Below are positions 1-10,100 of a DNA stretch of 64,000 bases, in pieces. This stretch comes from Zelonia costaricensis. Taxonomy: Eukaryota > Euglenozoa > Kinetoplastea > Trypanosomatida > Trypanosomatidae. The stretch is from contig JASAOO010003558.1 in the NCBI GenBank assembly GCA_030849075.1, forward strand, positions 62,001 to 126,000. The letters run 5' to 3'. A program made the position numbers and the translations under genes. The notes beneath the pieces were generated by a model that worked only from the letters and a program-made list of their open reading frames with translations, was not told where the DNA came from and ran no database searches. The stretch's first letter is position 1, and each line of letters starts with the position of its first letter.

Positions 1-337
1 GGAGGGCCGTGGCAGCGAGGGAGCCCCAGAAGTACGCCGCCTTGCCCGCCCGCGCGAGAGTCGCCGATGCGTTCCACTCGCCATCTGCGCCATCCTCCTC
101 CGCGGGGCTGCCGTTGCCGCCACGGGGGGTGCGGGGCCGCGGCTGCCCGGGCGCACCCGCGCGCAGGCGCCGCTCGCCTTCCTCAATGAATGTGTGGTAG
201 CGGCGCTTGAGCTTGGCGAGCTCGAGCACCTCGTGCTCGGTGAGGGGGTCACCGACCTCGGCGCGCTGGGCGAGTTCGCACATGCGTGTCTCCTCCTCCC
301 GCGTGAAGGGGTCGGCTGCCGGCTGCGTTAACGCCAT
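1..337 (-). CDS. Hypothetical protein, N-terminal part (C-terminus outside window)
   Basis: This is a partial reading frame that starts at ATG 337 and runs open off the left edge, so 112 codons are visible. The protein begins MALTQPAADPF. It continues with a charged helical stretch rich in Glu, Leu, Lys and Arg (roughly residues 12-60), then a Gly/Pro/Arg-rich linker. The last visible residues (around YFWGSLAATA) become hydrophobic and could open a membrane segment. Codon choice is strongly G/C at third positions, like the neighbouring genes, and the strand matches the rest of the unit. I do not recognise the family. Because the 3' end is missing, length and function cannot be judged. It would be the last gene transcribed in this window, downstream of BUD13. 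Confidence 0.7.
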   Translation of the reverse strand, partial: MALTQPAADPFTREEETRMCELAQRAEVGDPLTEHEVLELAKLKRRYHTFIEEGERRLRAGAPGQPRPRTPRGGNGSPAEEDGADGEWNASATLARAGKAAYFWGSLAATAL

Positions 338-1371
338 CGCGAGTCCGCGCGCGTGTGCGACGAAGCTGGTGACTACACGACGAGATGAACGGGTGGGGTG
401 TTCAGAGGAGAGACGGGGGTCGTAAGAGCGGAAAGGAGGTGATGCAGGTGCGCGTGTCAGCGGCTGCAGTAGCACAATGTGTGTGTGTGTGTGTGTGTGT
501 GTGTCTAGGAGGGTTGCGGGGTCGGCTCTGGTCCGTTCGCACGGCCTGCTATGCTGAGGGGTATGTCGACGTGACGGGGAGTCCGATGAGGGAAGCGTAC
601 ACGTCGCGTTGCAGGCGCACTTCGTTTTTGTGGCAACGGACGAGAGAGAACGCGAGAGGAGCGCCAGCCACACAAGCAGGGGCAACGCGGTGCGGTGTAT
701 GAGCGTGTGCGTGTGCGGGTGGGGGGAGGGGGGGGATGATAAACCAAAGGGAAGGGGAAGCTCGATGTGAATTGTTGCTGTTCGTGTTCGGGGGTGTTCT
801 GGTGATGAAGAGAAGACCCGCAGAGGCACATACGGGTGCTGTTCCTTGTAGAGGAGGGCATCCGACCGCACACATAGGGGGAGGGGGAGGGTGAGTTGAA
901 GTGAGATGGAGAACCGCAGCGGGAAGAGAAAGTGGGGTATTCGGGGAGCGTCGAGAGGCGCCGAGGCGGTAGGTGACCAGAGACGGCCTAATGAAGTTCA
1001 GAAAGTCAATACCGAGGAGGGTGCGTGTACTCCACACGACTGCCCAGGAGGTTTGAGTGTTGCGCGCCGCACACGGAAAGGAACGCCGGGTTTCGCCGAG
1101 TCTTGCGCTGCGTGTTCGCGGTTGTTCGTTTTCGGTGGAGAACAGGACAGCAATGCCACACGGCGCCAGGGATGATGGCGCTCCGGCATGCGGTCCACCT
1201 TCCCATTGCTTTCTTCGGAGTTGAGAGACCGAGGACGCCACCGCGGTGTTGCGCCAACACAGGCGACCACCACCAACCCCCCCCCTACCAGCGAAGCACA
1301 CCGAGACCGCTATCACGAGCACCGACGACCTGCGCTGGGCTCGTGCGCCACACATGTGTCACAAGGGTGCA
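338..1371. other. Intergenic region between BUD13 and the edge gene
   Basis: No convincing gene is seen. The stretch holds a (TG)n microsatellite at 478-504 and G-rich plus-strand (C/T-rich minus-strand) runs near 718-737 and 880-892. It should contain the BUD13 3'UTR and the trans-splicing and polyadenylation signals of the next gene. A minus-strand open frame at 549-1355 is low-complexity and is not supported as a gene. Confidence 0.6.
478..504. repeat. (TG)n microsatellite
   Basis: About 13 uninterrupted TG units in the intergenic region upstream of the edge gene. On the coding strand this reads as (CA)n. Confidence 0.9.
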
Positions 1372-1911
1372 TCAGCTAACGGGGCCGCGACCGCGGACGA
1401 CGCCGTCCCACCGGAAGCCAGGTGCGATGCCGTACGCGTTCGAGTACGTCGTGCAGCCCACGACGGTATCGGCAACTGTGGAGGGGGCGTACTGGGCAAG
1501 AAGCTTATCGGTGCAAACACGCTGACGACACACGTGGTCGAGCGGCACGAGGAGAACATTCGTGAGCTCGCTGGAGAAGAGCCCCTTGTACTCCGCCGGC
1601 ACGTCCTCGTCCTCCTCAAACGTCTGCGACGGCTTGCAGGGCACCGGCGGCCCTGCGGCAGCAGCGGCGCGCGCGGCTGCATCGCTGGGAGATGGTGCGA
1701 GTCCTTCGCCTGCATCTTCTCCCGCCGCGGTGCTTGACCCACGACTCCGTGACGCGTGCAGGGGTGCCTCATCAAGCGTGGGCACCTCATCGGTCGGGAA
1801 GTGCGCGTGCACGGCGTACTGCAGCAGCGGCGACGTGGACGAGGCCGCGACGTACTCGTCGTCATCGTCCTCGCTGTCGAGGCGACGTCGCTTTGCTGGC
1901 GCGCCGCTCAT
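1372..1911 (-). CDS. BUD13: BUD13-like pre-mRNA splicing factor (RES complex)
   Basis: The predicted protein has 179 residues from ATG 1911. Bud13 is a subunit of the RES (retention and splicing) complex with Snu17 and Pml1, which binds the activated spliceosome in the nucleus. The evidence is the C-terminal signature: the last ~25 residues contain NAYGIAPGFRWDGVVRGRG, which matches the family's hallmark of an N-x-(F/Y)-x-I-x-PG-(Y/F)-RWDGV core close to the C-terminus. The N-terminus is a basic plus acidic nuclear-type segment (AKRRRLDSEDDDDEY), followed by an Ala/Pro/Ser-rich linker. The protein is much shorter than fungal or animal Bud13, keeping little beyond the conserved C-terminal domain. 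In trypanosomatids, where cis-splicing is rare, a role in trans-splicing is an inference. Upstream lies the pseudokinesin-like gene. Confidence 0.82.
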   Translation of the reverse strand: MSGAPAKRRRLDSEDDDDEYVAASSTSPLLQYAVHAHFPTDEVPTLDEAPLHASRSRGSSTAAGEDAGEGLAPSPSDAAARAAAAAGPPVPCKPSQTFEEDEDVPAEYKGLFSSELTNVLLVPLDHVCRQRVCTDKLLAQYAPSTVADTVVGCTTYSNAYGIAPGFRWDGVVRGRGPVS

Positions 1912-2454
1912 GCGTCTTTTGCTTCCCGTGTGAGCGTGTGGTGTGCGCAGTCCTGTGTGTGCGTGTGTGTGGTGGTTGCGGCGTAGCGGGCATCGAGGAG
2001 GAGGTGGAGGCTACGGCATAAACACCAATGGAAAAAGAGAGAGAGGCGGGAGATGGGCAGCCGCGCGTGGCGCAGCCCCATCCCACACGCGCCGTACACA
2101 CGCCCTCGTGGGGTGGCACGCACAGCGGTCGAGGAAAGCATGAAGCACCTCGATGGGGCGAACGCCACCATTTTGCCTTCAGAAACGAGCATCGGCTCAG
2201 GCGGCCACGCACCCGCCGCAATAGCGGTACAAGACGAGGAAGCGCGAAGTCACGTGCGCATCTTCGCACGCCTCACGGCGCATGCAAGACCAACGCCGCC
2301 GTCGATATCTAAGGTAAGCAGCACCACCACGCGTCCCTCCTCCTAGTGAGCCAGCACCAGGCCACACGCAAACGCGCATGCACACAGCAGCGTGTCTGTC
2401 AGTGCCTCCCGCTCCACCGCCTCCCCGCCCCCCCCCCACAGTACCCGCTTCCAC
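1912..2454. other. Intergenic region upstream of BUD13
   Basis: No gene is seen. On the minus strand there are CT-rich runs and (CA)n-like sequence at about 1950-1975. A spliced-leader acceptor for BUD13 is expected within the ~100 bases above 1911, but no single AG stands out. Confidence 0.5.
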
Positions 2455-5109
2455 TCACGGCGGCGGGGGCGGGCGGCGGCGGAGGAAGGAGGCGCGGTGC
2501 AGCTCGTAGCGCGGCTCCTCCTGCATGAACTCCTCGAAGGACTGCGTGCGACGCGGCCGCGGTGGCTGCGACGGAGACGGCGTCGTCATCGACGTGCCAC
2601 CGTGGCGGGCAGCAGACGAGGCCTCGTCACGGACGCGCGCAGAGCGGGCGGTCGTGGCGTCGGGAGTGGGCGAGTGGGCTGCAGCAGACGCAGCAGCAGC
2701 AGCACTGGCGCGGTTCACCGGGGTGGCGGCATAGCTGGAGGCGTCGATGCGACTGCTGGACGGCTTGACGACATGCTGCTCGAGCTCGGCGCAGAAGTCG
2801 GACATCTCCGCCTTCAACTCCTGCAGCCGTGACTCGTACGTGTTCTGCAGGTTGCGCACGAGGGTCTCGGTCGGTGCCGGCGGCGGTGCCGGCGCAACCT
2901 GAGCCACCTCCTCCCGCTCGCGCCGCCGCATGAGGTGCTCTAGCTGCATTCGCTGAGTCTGCTCACGCTGCAGCGCGTCGACGGCGTCACGCAGGCGGTA
3001 CTCCATCTCGCTCGCCCGCTCCTCCAGCCCGCGCAGGTCCTCGCGCGCGATGGCGCTGCTTGTGCGGGAGGCGCGCGACGACGGGACCTCCGCCGCCGCG
3101 GCCTCTCCTGCTGCGGAAGCGCTGGTGTGCGCATTCGCCGCCGCGGCAGCCGCACGGCGTGCCTCCTTCACCGCGGCATGTGTGCTGATAGCGTCGCGCT
3201 CTTTCTCGCGCAGCGCCGCCTCGAGGTCCAAAATTCGCTGCCGGTACGACCGTTCCTTCGCCACGTGCGCTGCGATCTCGCTCTGATGAAGCGACACGAG
3301 CTCCGTAAGCTCCGCCACGCGCGCCTCCAGAAGCGCCACGTCGTCGCGCAGGGCACGCGTGGCGCCGTCGTCGGCGGCACGCGGCGTCCCGGTCGAAGCT
3401 TCCCCCGTGAGGCGCCCGCCCGATGCACGCCGCTCCTCCTCCACGTGCAGCTGCCTCTCGTGCGCCTCCTGCTGGGCCTGCAGCTCGCGCCGTAGCTCGT
3501 CGTTCTCGTGCACAGAGCTATCGTACGAGCTGCGCATCGCCTCCAGCTCCGCGTGCAGCTCGCGGCTGCGGTGCTTCTGCCGGCGCACGTCCTCCTTCGT
3601 CGTCTGCAGCTGCGCCGCACAGTCCCGCATCTCCGCCCGCAGCTTGCCCATCGCCCGCTCCATGACGGCGCGGTACGTCTCCATCTCGTAGCGCATGGAA
3701 GACCGCTCCTCCGAGGTGCCGCGCTGGATCGACTCACGCGGCGGCGGCGCCTCCGTCTGCACGGCGCAGCTGCCCTGCGAGACGCGCCGGGTCGGCGCCG
3801 GTGATGCCGCATCATCGACGGCCGACGCGTCCAGCGCCGAGGGGTCCGTCAGTGGTGTCGGCCGGGAGGACTGCGGCACTGCGGGTGGTGGCGGAACCGT
3901 GTATGGCGGCGCAGGGGCCGCGGGGGTGTCGACGAGGTGGTGCTGCCCAGAAGTTGCCGCGCTGTCAGGGCCGTCACGCGTAGGTCGCGGCGGCGCAGAG
4001 CCCTCGCGCTGGGCTGCCGCTGCCGCCACCGGCGGCGGGGGACGCGCTACGGCGGCGGCGGCGGCGGCGTTGCCGGCGTCTGACGTCGGGTCGCCGTCTT
4101 CAGGCAGGTCCTTCACAAGTGCCGCGCGTGGGGCCTCACCGCTCGCGATCTGCATGGATGTGTTTAGCGTGGCGATCCGGGAGCTGTAGAGTCGCGCGGC
4201 GGTCTGGGCCACGGCGAAGGCTTCCTGAAACGACTCCTGCTCCGCCGCCTCCAGCAAGCTCACCGGCGACAGACATGCCACCCACGCCCCCGGCTGCTGG
4301 CCGAGCAGCGTCGGCTTGAGAAGGTAGAGCAGCTTCGTGGCCGAGAAGGTCAGCGTCGGGGAGCGGCACTCGAGCAGTGCCGCCGCGGACGAGACGGCGT
4401 GGCGTGACGACTTCATGCCACGCGCCACCTCGTTGATGGCGAAGGAGACGAACTGCATGGTGGTGTTGGGCAGCCCCGTGGACTCGTGGAAGGCGAAAAT
4501 GAAGCTGTAGATCTGGTGCTTCAGCTCGCTGAAGGTCGCCATCAGGCGCAGCAGCGTAGCCTGCCAGGTAGCATCGCAGTCGAGCGCGGTGTAGTAGGCG
4601 TCCTCCACCGACGTGAACTGCTCCCGCGTGTCTTCGAGGATCGTGGGCCCACCGCCGACAGCAACCTCGAAGCCGCGCTCCGGCATGACGTCCGTGAGTG
4701 TGTTGTGGTCCTCCAGCGTGACGGCGCTGACGGAGACGGAGGCGACGTCGGGGTGGGCAATGGCGGCCTGCGCCGTGCGGGCGAGAAGGCCATCTACAGG
4801 GTCCAGCAGGGTGCTGCGCCGGTGGCCTGCGTGCCCGTCCACGACGACGACCGCCTGCGAGGCGCGGTCCGGCGTCAGCACCGTCGCGAGCAGCGGCTCC
4901 ACCACCTCATCCTGGAGCTGCGCGGTCGAGCGGGTGAGGACGTCGAAGTTGAACGTCTTGCGCGCCCGGCTGTCCACCACGTCAACGATCGTGGCGCTTG
5001 TCTCGTTGGTGTAGAGGGAGTAGTACCGCTCGAAGTGCTGCGTGCTCACCGTCCGGCGGTAGCGGTCCGACAGCTCCGCCTTGTCGATCTCGCGTAGACA
5101 CACGAGCAT
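2455..5109 (-). CDS. Kinesin-like motor domain with degenerate P-loop, plus coiled coil (pseudokinesin)
   Basis: The predicted protein has 884 residues. The ATG at 5109 (MLVCLREIDK) was chosen because the open frame upstream only translates a (GT)n repeat. Residues ~50-310 follow the order of a kinesin motor: FNFD at 53-56 where kinesins have F-x-F-D-x-V-F; a helix; then VVVVDGHAGHRRST at 87-100 where kinesins have AYGQTGSGKT; and a segment TLTFSATKLLYLLKPTLLG at 252-270, with ACLSP at 278-282, matching the kinesin YRDSKLTRLL...SLGG and xACISP region. The P-loop lysine is Arg98 and its preceding glycine is Arg97, and I find no DLAGSE switch-2 motif, so ATPase activity is unlikely. A Pro/Ala-rich linker follows, then long coiled coils (roughly 440-780) and a basic tail ending in prolines. 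It may be a cytoskeletal scaffold. The family assignment rests on pattern alignment by eye. Confidence 0.72.
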   Translation of the reverse strand: MLVCLREIDKAELSDRYRRTVSTQHFERYYSLYTNETSATIVDVVDSRARKTFNFDVLTRSTAQLQDEVVEPLLATVLTPDRASQAVVVVDGHAGHRRSTLLDPVDGLLARTAQAAIAHPDVASVSVSAVTLEDHNTLTDVMPERGFEVAVGGGPTILEDTREQFTSVEDAYYTALDCDATWQATLLRLMATFSELKHQIYSFIFAFHESTGLPNTTMQFVSFAINEVARGMKSSRHAVSSAAALLECRSPTLTFSATKLLYLLKPTLLGQQPGAWVACLSPVSLLEAAEQESFQEAFAVAQTAARLYSSRIATLNTSMQIASGEAPRAALVKDLPEDGDPTSDAGNAAAAAAVARPPPPVAAAAAQREGSAPPRPTRDGPDSAATSGQHHLVDTPAAPAPPYTVPPPPAVPQSSRPTPLTDPSALDASAVDDAASPAPTRRVSQGSCAVQTEAPPPRESIQRGTSEERSSMRYEMETYRAVMERAMGKLRAEMRDCAAQLQTTKEDVRRQKHRSRELHAELEAMRSSYDSSVHENDELRRELQAQQEAHERQLHVEEERRASGGRLTGEASTGTPRAADDGATRALRDDVALLEARVAELTELVSLHQSEIAAHVAKERSYRQRILDLEAALREKERDAISTHAAVKEARRAAAAAANAHTSASAAGEAAAAEVPSSRASRTSSAIAREDLRGLEERASEMEYRLRDAVDALQREQTQRMQLEHLMRRREREEVAQVAPAPPPAPTETLVRNLQNTYESRLQELKAEMSDFCAELEQHVVKPSSSRIDASSYAATPVNRASAAAAASAAAHSPTPDATTARSARVRDEASSAARHGGTSMTTPSPSQPPRPRRTQSFEEFMQEEPRYELHRASFLRRRPPPPP

Positions 5110-5153
5110 GACGATGATGCTGCCGTCGCTTCTGCTCGTTAAGCGAATCCGAA

Positions 5154-5179
5154 TGTGTGTGTGTGTGTGTGTGTGTGTG
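5154..5179. repeat. (TG)n microsatellite
   Basis: Thirteen TG units lie 45 bases upstream of the chosen start of the pseudokinesin-like gene. On the coding strand it is (CA)n within the presumed 5'UTR. It explains the His/Thr-repeat translation that would result from an upstream start. Confidence 0.9.
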
Positions 5180-5916
5180 AACAAGAGAGCGCGAGCGCAG
5201 CGCAGCGGTCGGACAGCCGCGGTGGACGGCCGGAGAAATGGCAACACGCGGAGGGCAGAGGAGTACAGGAGGCACGCGAAGGATGGGTGAGGGAGAGGGG
5301 TGTGTGTTGCCGTGCGGGCAGAGGGGTCCAGCGCCACACGCCTCCTTCCCGCCTTTCCCCTCCGCCGCGGACGTCCGTTGGCTGACGCCTCGCATGCCGC
5401 TCAGTGCCCCGGAGAAGCCCCCAAGCGCAACGCAGGCAGAGAGAGAAAGGGGGCGGAGAGGGGAGGAGGGGGGGGGCTCGCCTTCTATGCACGCGGCAAA
5501 CACGTGTTAGCCGTGGTACGGTGCGCCAGTGCCGCCACAGCAGCAGGCTGGCCACCCGAAGGCACACCACGAGACAGACGCCCCACGTCGCACCCGCACA
5601 CGACGATGCACTCGCCTGCGACGCTGGAGCGCGACCGTGCGTTTCGGACCCAACTTTCCATTATTACTCCTTCATCCGCTGGGCTCGCATTTTTCCTCTT
5701 TTCTGTTTAGTTGAGTGGGCCGCTGTGGGGCATGGTCCTGCCACGTATGTACATGCGCCAGAGAGTGGGGATGAGGCGAGGGGAAGCCCGGAGGGGTGGG
5801 AGGGGAGGGAGGGGGGGGGGGTGAAGTCAAGAAGCACGGCGGCGACTAGCCGATCAGCTCCCCGCCAACACACGTTTTCTTTTTACTTCTTTTCCCACGG
5901 TGCCGCATTCTGGCGC

Positions 5917-5917
<1 letters not shown>

Positions 5918-5949
<32 letters not shown>
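5918..5949. repeat. (AC)n microsatellite
   Basis: Sixteen AC units begin about 40 bases beyond the LC8 stop codon. On the coding strand this is a (GT)n run in the LC8 3'UTR. Confidence 0.9.
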
Positions 5950-5951
<2 letters not shown>

Positions 5952-5991
5952 CCGCGGCGAGACTCGACGCGTCTCGACCGCCTCCGCCTCC

Positions 5992-6261
5992 TCACGCCGT
6001 CTTCCATAGGAGAACCGAGAGCTGGCCGACGTAGAGGTAAATGAAGTTCTTGCTTTCGTGCTCCACATCGGCGCCAAAGTTGCGGCCTACGATGCAGTGC
6101 CACGTGGGGAAGTAGCGCTTGTCGAACTCCCGCTTGATGTGTGCCGCCATGTCCTTCTCTAACTGGTGCTCCTTGATCGCCTTGGTCGCAATCTCCAGCG
6201 CGTCCGTCTGCATCTCTGGGCTGATTTCCGCCACCTTGATGTTGGGCTTGCGCTCGCTCAT
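5992..6261 (-). CDS. DYNLL1: Dynein light chain LC8
   Basis: The predicted protein is 89 residues, exactly the usual LC8 length, from ATG 6261. LC8 is a small homodimeric hub that binds short linear motifs in dynein intermediate chains and many other partners. In flagellates it is also part of axonemal dyneins, radial spokes and intraflagellar-transport dynein. The sequence carries the family hallmarks: [10 protein letters not shown] in helix 1, [16 protein letters not shown] in helix 2, then [10 protein letters not shown] and a C-terminal strand [15 protein letters not shown] (human LC8: FIYFYLGQVAILLFK). No domain is missing. A good spliced-leader acceptor lies 26 bases upstream of the ATG. 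Trypanosomatids carry several LC8-like paralogues, so whether this copy is cytoplasmic or axonemal cannot be told from sequence alone. Confidence 0.97.
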   Translation of the reverse strand: MSERKPNIKVAEISPEMQTDALEIATKAIKEHQLEKDMAAHIKREFDKRYFPTWHCIVGRNFGADVEHESKNFIYLYVGQLSVLLWKTA

Positions 6262-7105
6262 GGCTGGCTACGGCGCCGCCGCGGGTGCTGAGGACAAGGG
6301 GGAAGAGAAGTGGCTGCCTCACCGTAGCCTCGTTCCTGTGGTGTGTGCACCGTATACTGAGTCGCGCGTGGCTGGGTTGAACGTGTCGTCTCGAATCGGC
6401 GTGATCAGCGGTGCTAGAGGAGGTGTAGCAGCGTGACGCCAGCGCGCGAGTGGGGCGAATGCAGAGAATCCAAAAAAGTGCGCAACCGACGCAGGCCGCC
6501 GATGGTGACGTGTGCGAAGACGGGGGCACCTCGAGGGCTCTGCGGTGGGGATGCAAGACGAGAACGAGGAGAAGATGTGGGAGATACGCATGTCACATAG
6601 CGGATGGGTGCCGTGCGTGTGTATGTGTGTGTGTCGTGTCAGCACCTTCGCTGACACGATACACACACACTCACACGTACACGTAGAAGAAAACAACATC
6701 GAAGCCTGTGGCCACGCATGCGAGAGGGCGTAGCGCTTCCTGATGCCCTCGAGGCGGGACGGTGGGTCGGCGGGACCTCTCTGTCTCTTCCGCTCCGCCA
6801 ACACACGCCACCTCGCCCATACAAGCCTCGGTTCGTCACCTTTGTTGGACATGTGTGCAGTACGCCGCGGAGCCGTCGTGCTGCCCGCCCTTCGCCCCCG
6901 CCCCCCCCCCGCACACACACACACACTCAGCGGAGCGCAGAGTTCTGTGATTCAACTTCGTTCATCCGTTCTTTGTTCGTGGGTCCTCTTAGACAAGTTG
7001 CACTGTAGCGCGTTACAAGCGGTGGCGTCTCTTGTGACAACGCGCGCAAGAAACTCGAGCACGTCTGGTATCGGCCCACACACGTTTGACTTGTGCAGCC
7101 TCCCC
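6262..7105. other. Intergenic region upstream of LC8
   Basis: It holds the LC8 spliced-leader acceptor candidate at 6288-6289, a short interrupted (GT/CA) area at about 6619-6680, and a CA run at about 6911-6927. No gene is seen; minus-strand open frames here are low-complexity. Confidence 0.55.
6288..6313 (-). promoter_or_regulatory. Predicted spliced-leader acceptor for LC8
   Basis: Read on the minus strand, a ~20-base polypyrimidine tract (CTTCTCTTCCCCCTTGTCCT) runs directly into CAG, with the AG at 6289-6288. The LC8 ATG follows 26 bases later with no other AG dinucleotide close to the tract. This is the classical trypanosomatid trans-splicing layout. The site is inferred from sequence only. 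Confidence 0.6.
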
Positions 7106-10100
7106 TTACGCCGAGTCCTCCTCGGGTGTCTCGTGCGGCGCCACATCCGCCTCGTCCAGCGCTGCAGGCGGCGGCGCAGTAGTCACGTCGTTGCCTTGCT
7201 CCGCATGCTCGCTTGCCGGAGATGTCGCGGCCGTGCTGGGTGCAGTTGGTGGTATAGGCACCCTTCCGTCGTCCAGCGGGGTCGACGGTGGCTGCTCAGT
7301 ATCAGCTGCAGGCGGTACGGCGCGCTCCTCGACCTCCGTCACAGGCACAGCCAAACTGCTCGTGTCTCCTGCGTTCTGCGCCGAGGAGGCCGCCTCGGCG
7401 AGTTGACGCAGCTGGTTGCGCAGTGCGTCGTTCTCGGTGCGCAGCGTCGCCTGCTTCTCCATGACGCTCTTCGAGATGGCCAGCAGCCGCTGGTTCACCG
7501 CCTCCACGTCCGCCTTCGACTTCTCCGCCTTGGACAGCCGCTCGCGCAGCTCGAGGCGCTCTGCCGAAACGCCGCTGAGCTCCGCCTGCAGCTGCGCGGC
7601 GCGGTACTCGAGCGCGCGCTGCTGCGTGTCGGGAAGGGGCGGAGGCACAACGCCGCCGGGCGCCGTGCTGGACCCGGCAGTGGCACACAGCTGAGCGGCC
7701 TGTGCCCCCGCAGCGCTTCGCAGCGAAGAGGAGAGAACGCCAGCCTTGCTGAGAGTCTCCCTCAGCACGCGCACGATGCCCATCATCCCGGTGCGGCTCA
7801 GCGACTCCATCAGCGAAGCGTCCTCGGCCCTCTCGCCGCCCGCCACGCCGCCCGCCGACGACGGCAGCGGCGACGGCGACCCCTCCATCGCGCGCGCGGT
7901 GGTGGGGCTGCCCTCGCCGCGTGTGCGCAGGCCGCGCACCTCTGCGTCTAGCTTCTCCAGCGTCACCTGCAGCGCCGCAAAGAGGTGCGTGAGGTGCGCG
8001 GCTGTCTCCTCTGTGGCGGGTGGCGCCGTCTGTGCGGAGGCGTCCGGTGCGCCGGGCTGCTGGGCGAGGTCGGCAAGCTGTGTCTGTAGTGCCACATTCT
8101 TCTCCATGAGTGTCGCCTCGCGCGCCATGCTCGACTGCAGCTTCTCTGTCAGCCGGCTTGTGTGACCCTGCAGCACCTCGTGCGAGCGGGACAGCTCGGT
8201 GAGCCGCAGCTCCAGCTCCTCCTTCTCCGCAGCAACCTGCCGCACCTCCACGAGAGCGCGGTCGCACACCTGCTTCACGGCTGCCAGCTGGCCCTTGAGC
8301 ACCTCAATCCGCTCCGCCGCCTCCGCCACGTTGAGCGAGTCCTCGACCGGCACCTCGTGCATCAGCGCCCGCTCCACCACCGTGACGTGGTTCTTTTCCA
8401 GAAGCTCGCGGCACACCCGCACCTGCGCCCGCAGCCGATCACGCTCCGCCGTGACCCGGCGCACCTCCGTCATGAGCTCAGCCACACACTCCGCGTCCGA
8501 TAGCGAGCTATCAACTAGGCGCGACCGCTCCACGTCGGTGCTCTGCAAAGAGGCGGTGAGCAGCATCAGCGCCTCCCGCAGCGCGAACTGCGAGGCGCCG
8601 AGCACAGTCTGGAGCTTCTCCGTCGACGCCGCCTCGGCGTCCACAGTCGAAGCCACCAGCGTCTCCGAGGTTGACGTGGCCAGGCTGCTGCTGCCCCCTC
8701 GAGCGCCGCGGTGGCTCGTCATCTCGGCCGTGCTGCGCGAGTCGCGGCTGTCGCTGCCCGCTGCCGCCTTCTGCGCCTCCCGCACCACCGCCCACTGACG
8801 CATCAGCTCCGAGACCTGCGACTCGCACACGGCCCCCTGCGTCGCGGCGAGCTGCTTGACGGCGCTAGTGGTGGACAGCAGCTGCTTCGCCTGTGCCTCC
8901 ACGCGCTGCACCTCGTCAAGCCACGCAGGCGGAGCTCGCTGTCCACCTGCGGTGCGTGAGGCCGTGGCCTGCTGCGCCGCGGCAGCGCTCAGCTCCGCGT
9001 TCGCTGCCGCCGTCTTCTCCAGCGCCGCGGCCGCCTCCCCAGCGGTGGCGCCGTACTGCAGCGAGACGTGCTGGGCGAGCCGCAGCTGCGTCTCCGCCCG
9101 CAGCGCCGCCGCCTCCAAGCCCCGCACGCGCGCTGCGTACTCGTCGCGGAGCTCTTGAATGGTGCGCGCGACCTGGTCCGTTTCGGCGTCCCGCTTCAGC
9201 CGGCGCACTTCCGCGGCGAGCCGCGTCGCCTCCGCCTCGGCCCGCTGCAGCTCGTCGCGGCTGACCTTCAAGTTGACGGCGAGTTGAGCGGCGTCGTCGA
9301 CGACTTCGGTGTAGGCCCACCGCAGGCGCTGCACCTCCGCGGCGGCCGCACCGTCCTTCGAGGGGTAGGCCCGCTCACGCACCATATCCGTGATGCGCCG
9401 GTCCGAGATCTCGCGACGCTGCCGCTCCTCGAGGTAGCGCTGATGCACCACCAGGGCATCCTGCTGCACCTGCTTCACCACATGCTCGAGGCGGGTGTAG
9501 CGGCCTTCTGCCTCTACGATCCGGGCCTCCTGATGCTGCCAGCTGTCCACCAGCTCGGTCAGCGTCATTTCCGTGTGCTCCAGCCACTTCAGCGCGTAGT
9601 ACTGCGGCGCACTCGAGCGCAGTGCCGGGTCTGGGGGTGGCGGCGGCCCGGGCGGTGCGTGGTGCCTGCTACTGGCGGCCGCGCTGGTGCTCTGTGTCAC
9701 TTCCGCCTGCACGGCTGCCACGACATCGCCAAGACCGAGATGCCGCTCCAGCAGGCGCACGTGCCGCTTCGCCCGCAGCAGCTCTGCGCGGGCCGACTCC
9801 GCAAAGTGGCTGCGCTCCGCCAGCTGTGCCACCAATCGCATTAGCGCGTCCACCTCCTGCTCATGCCGGGCAAGTCGGATCTCCGTAAAGGCACCGGTCG
9901 CCTGCAGGCGCGCCACGAGCACGTCGCGCTCCATCGTCGTCACCTCCGCGGCATACGCGCGGGCGGTGGCGCGGCGCACCTCGTCCAGCAGCGTCGTCGT
10001 GTGCCCCTGCAGCTGCTCCACCAGTGTGCGGTTCAGCTGCCGCTCCGCCGTCAGCTCGGCGTCCGCCACGGCGAGGGAGCCGCGCATCGCGTCCTCGACG

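Larger units (their letters stand above)
5110..5991. other. Intergenic region between LC8 and the pseudokinesin-like gene
   Basis: No gene is seen. It contains (GT)n at 5154-5179 just upstream of the pseudokinesin ATG, purine-rich plus-strand runs at about 5446-5477 and 5796-5821 (polypyrimidine on the coding strand), and (AC)n at 5918-5949 directly downstream of the LC8 stop, in its 3'UTR. Confidence 0.6.

Noticed and set aside
549..1355. 268-codon minus-strand open frame between BUD13 and the edge gene
   Set aside because: The C-terminal part is pure low-complexity (Pro/His/Ala/Thr from repeats) and there is no recognisable fold.
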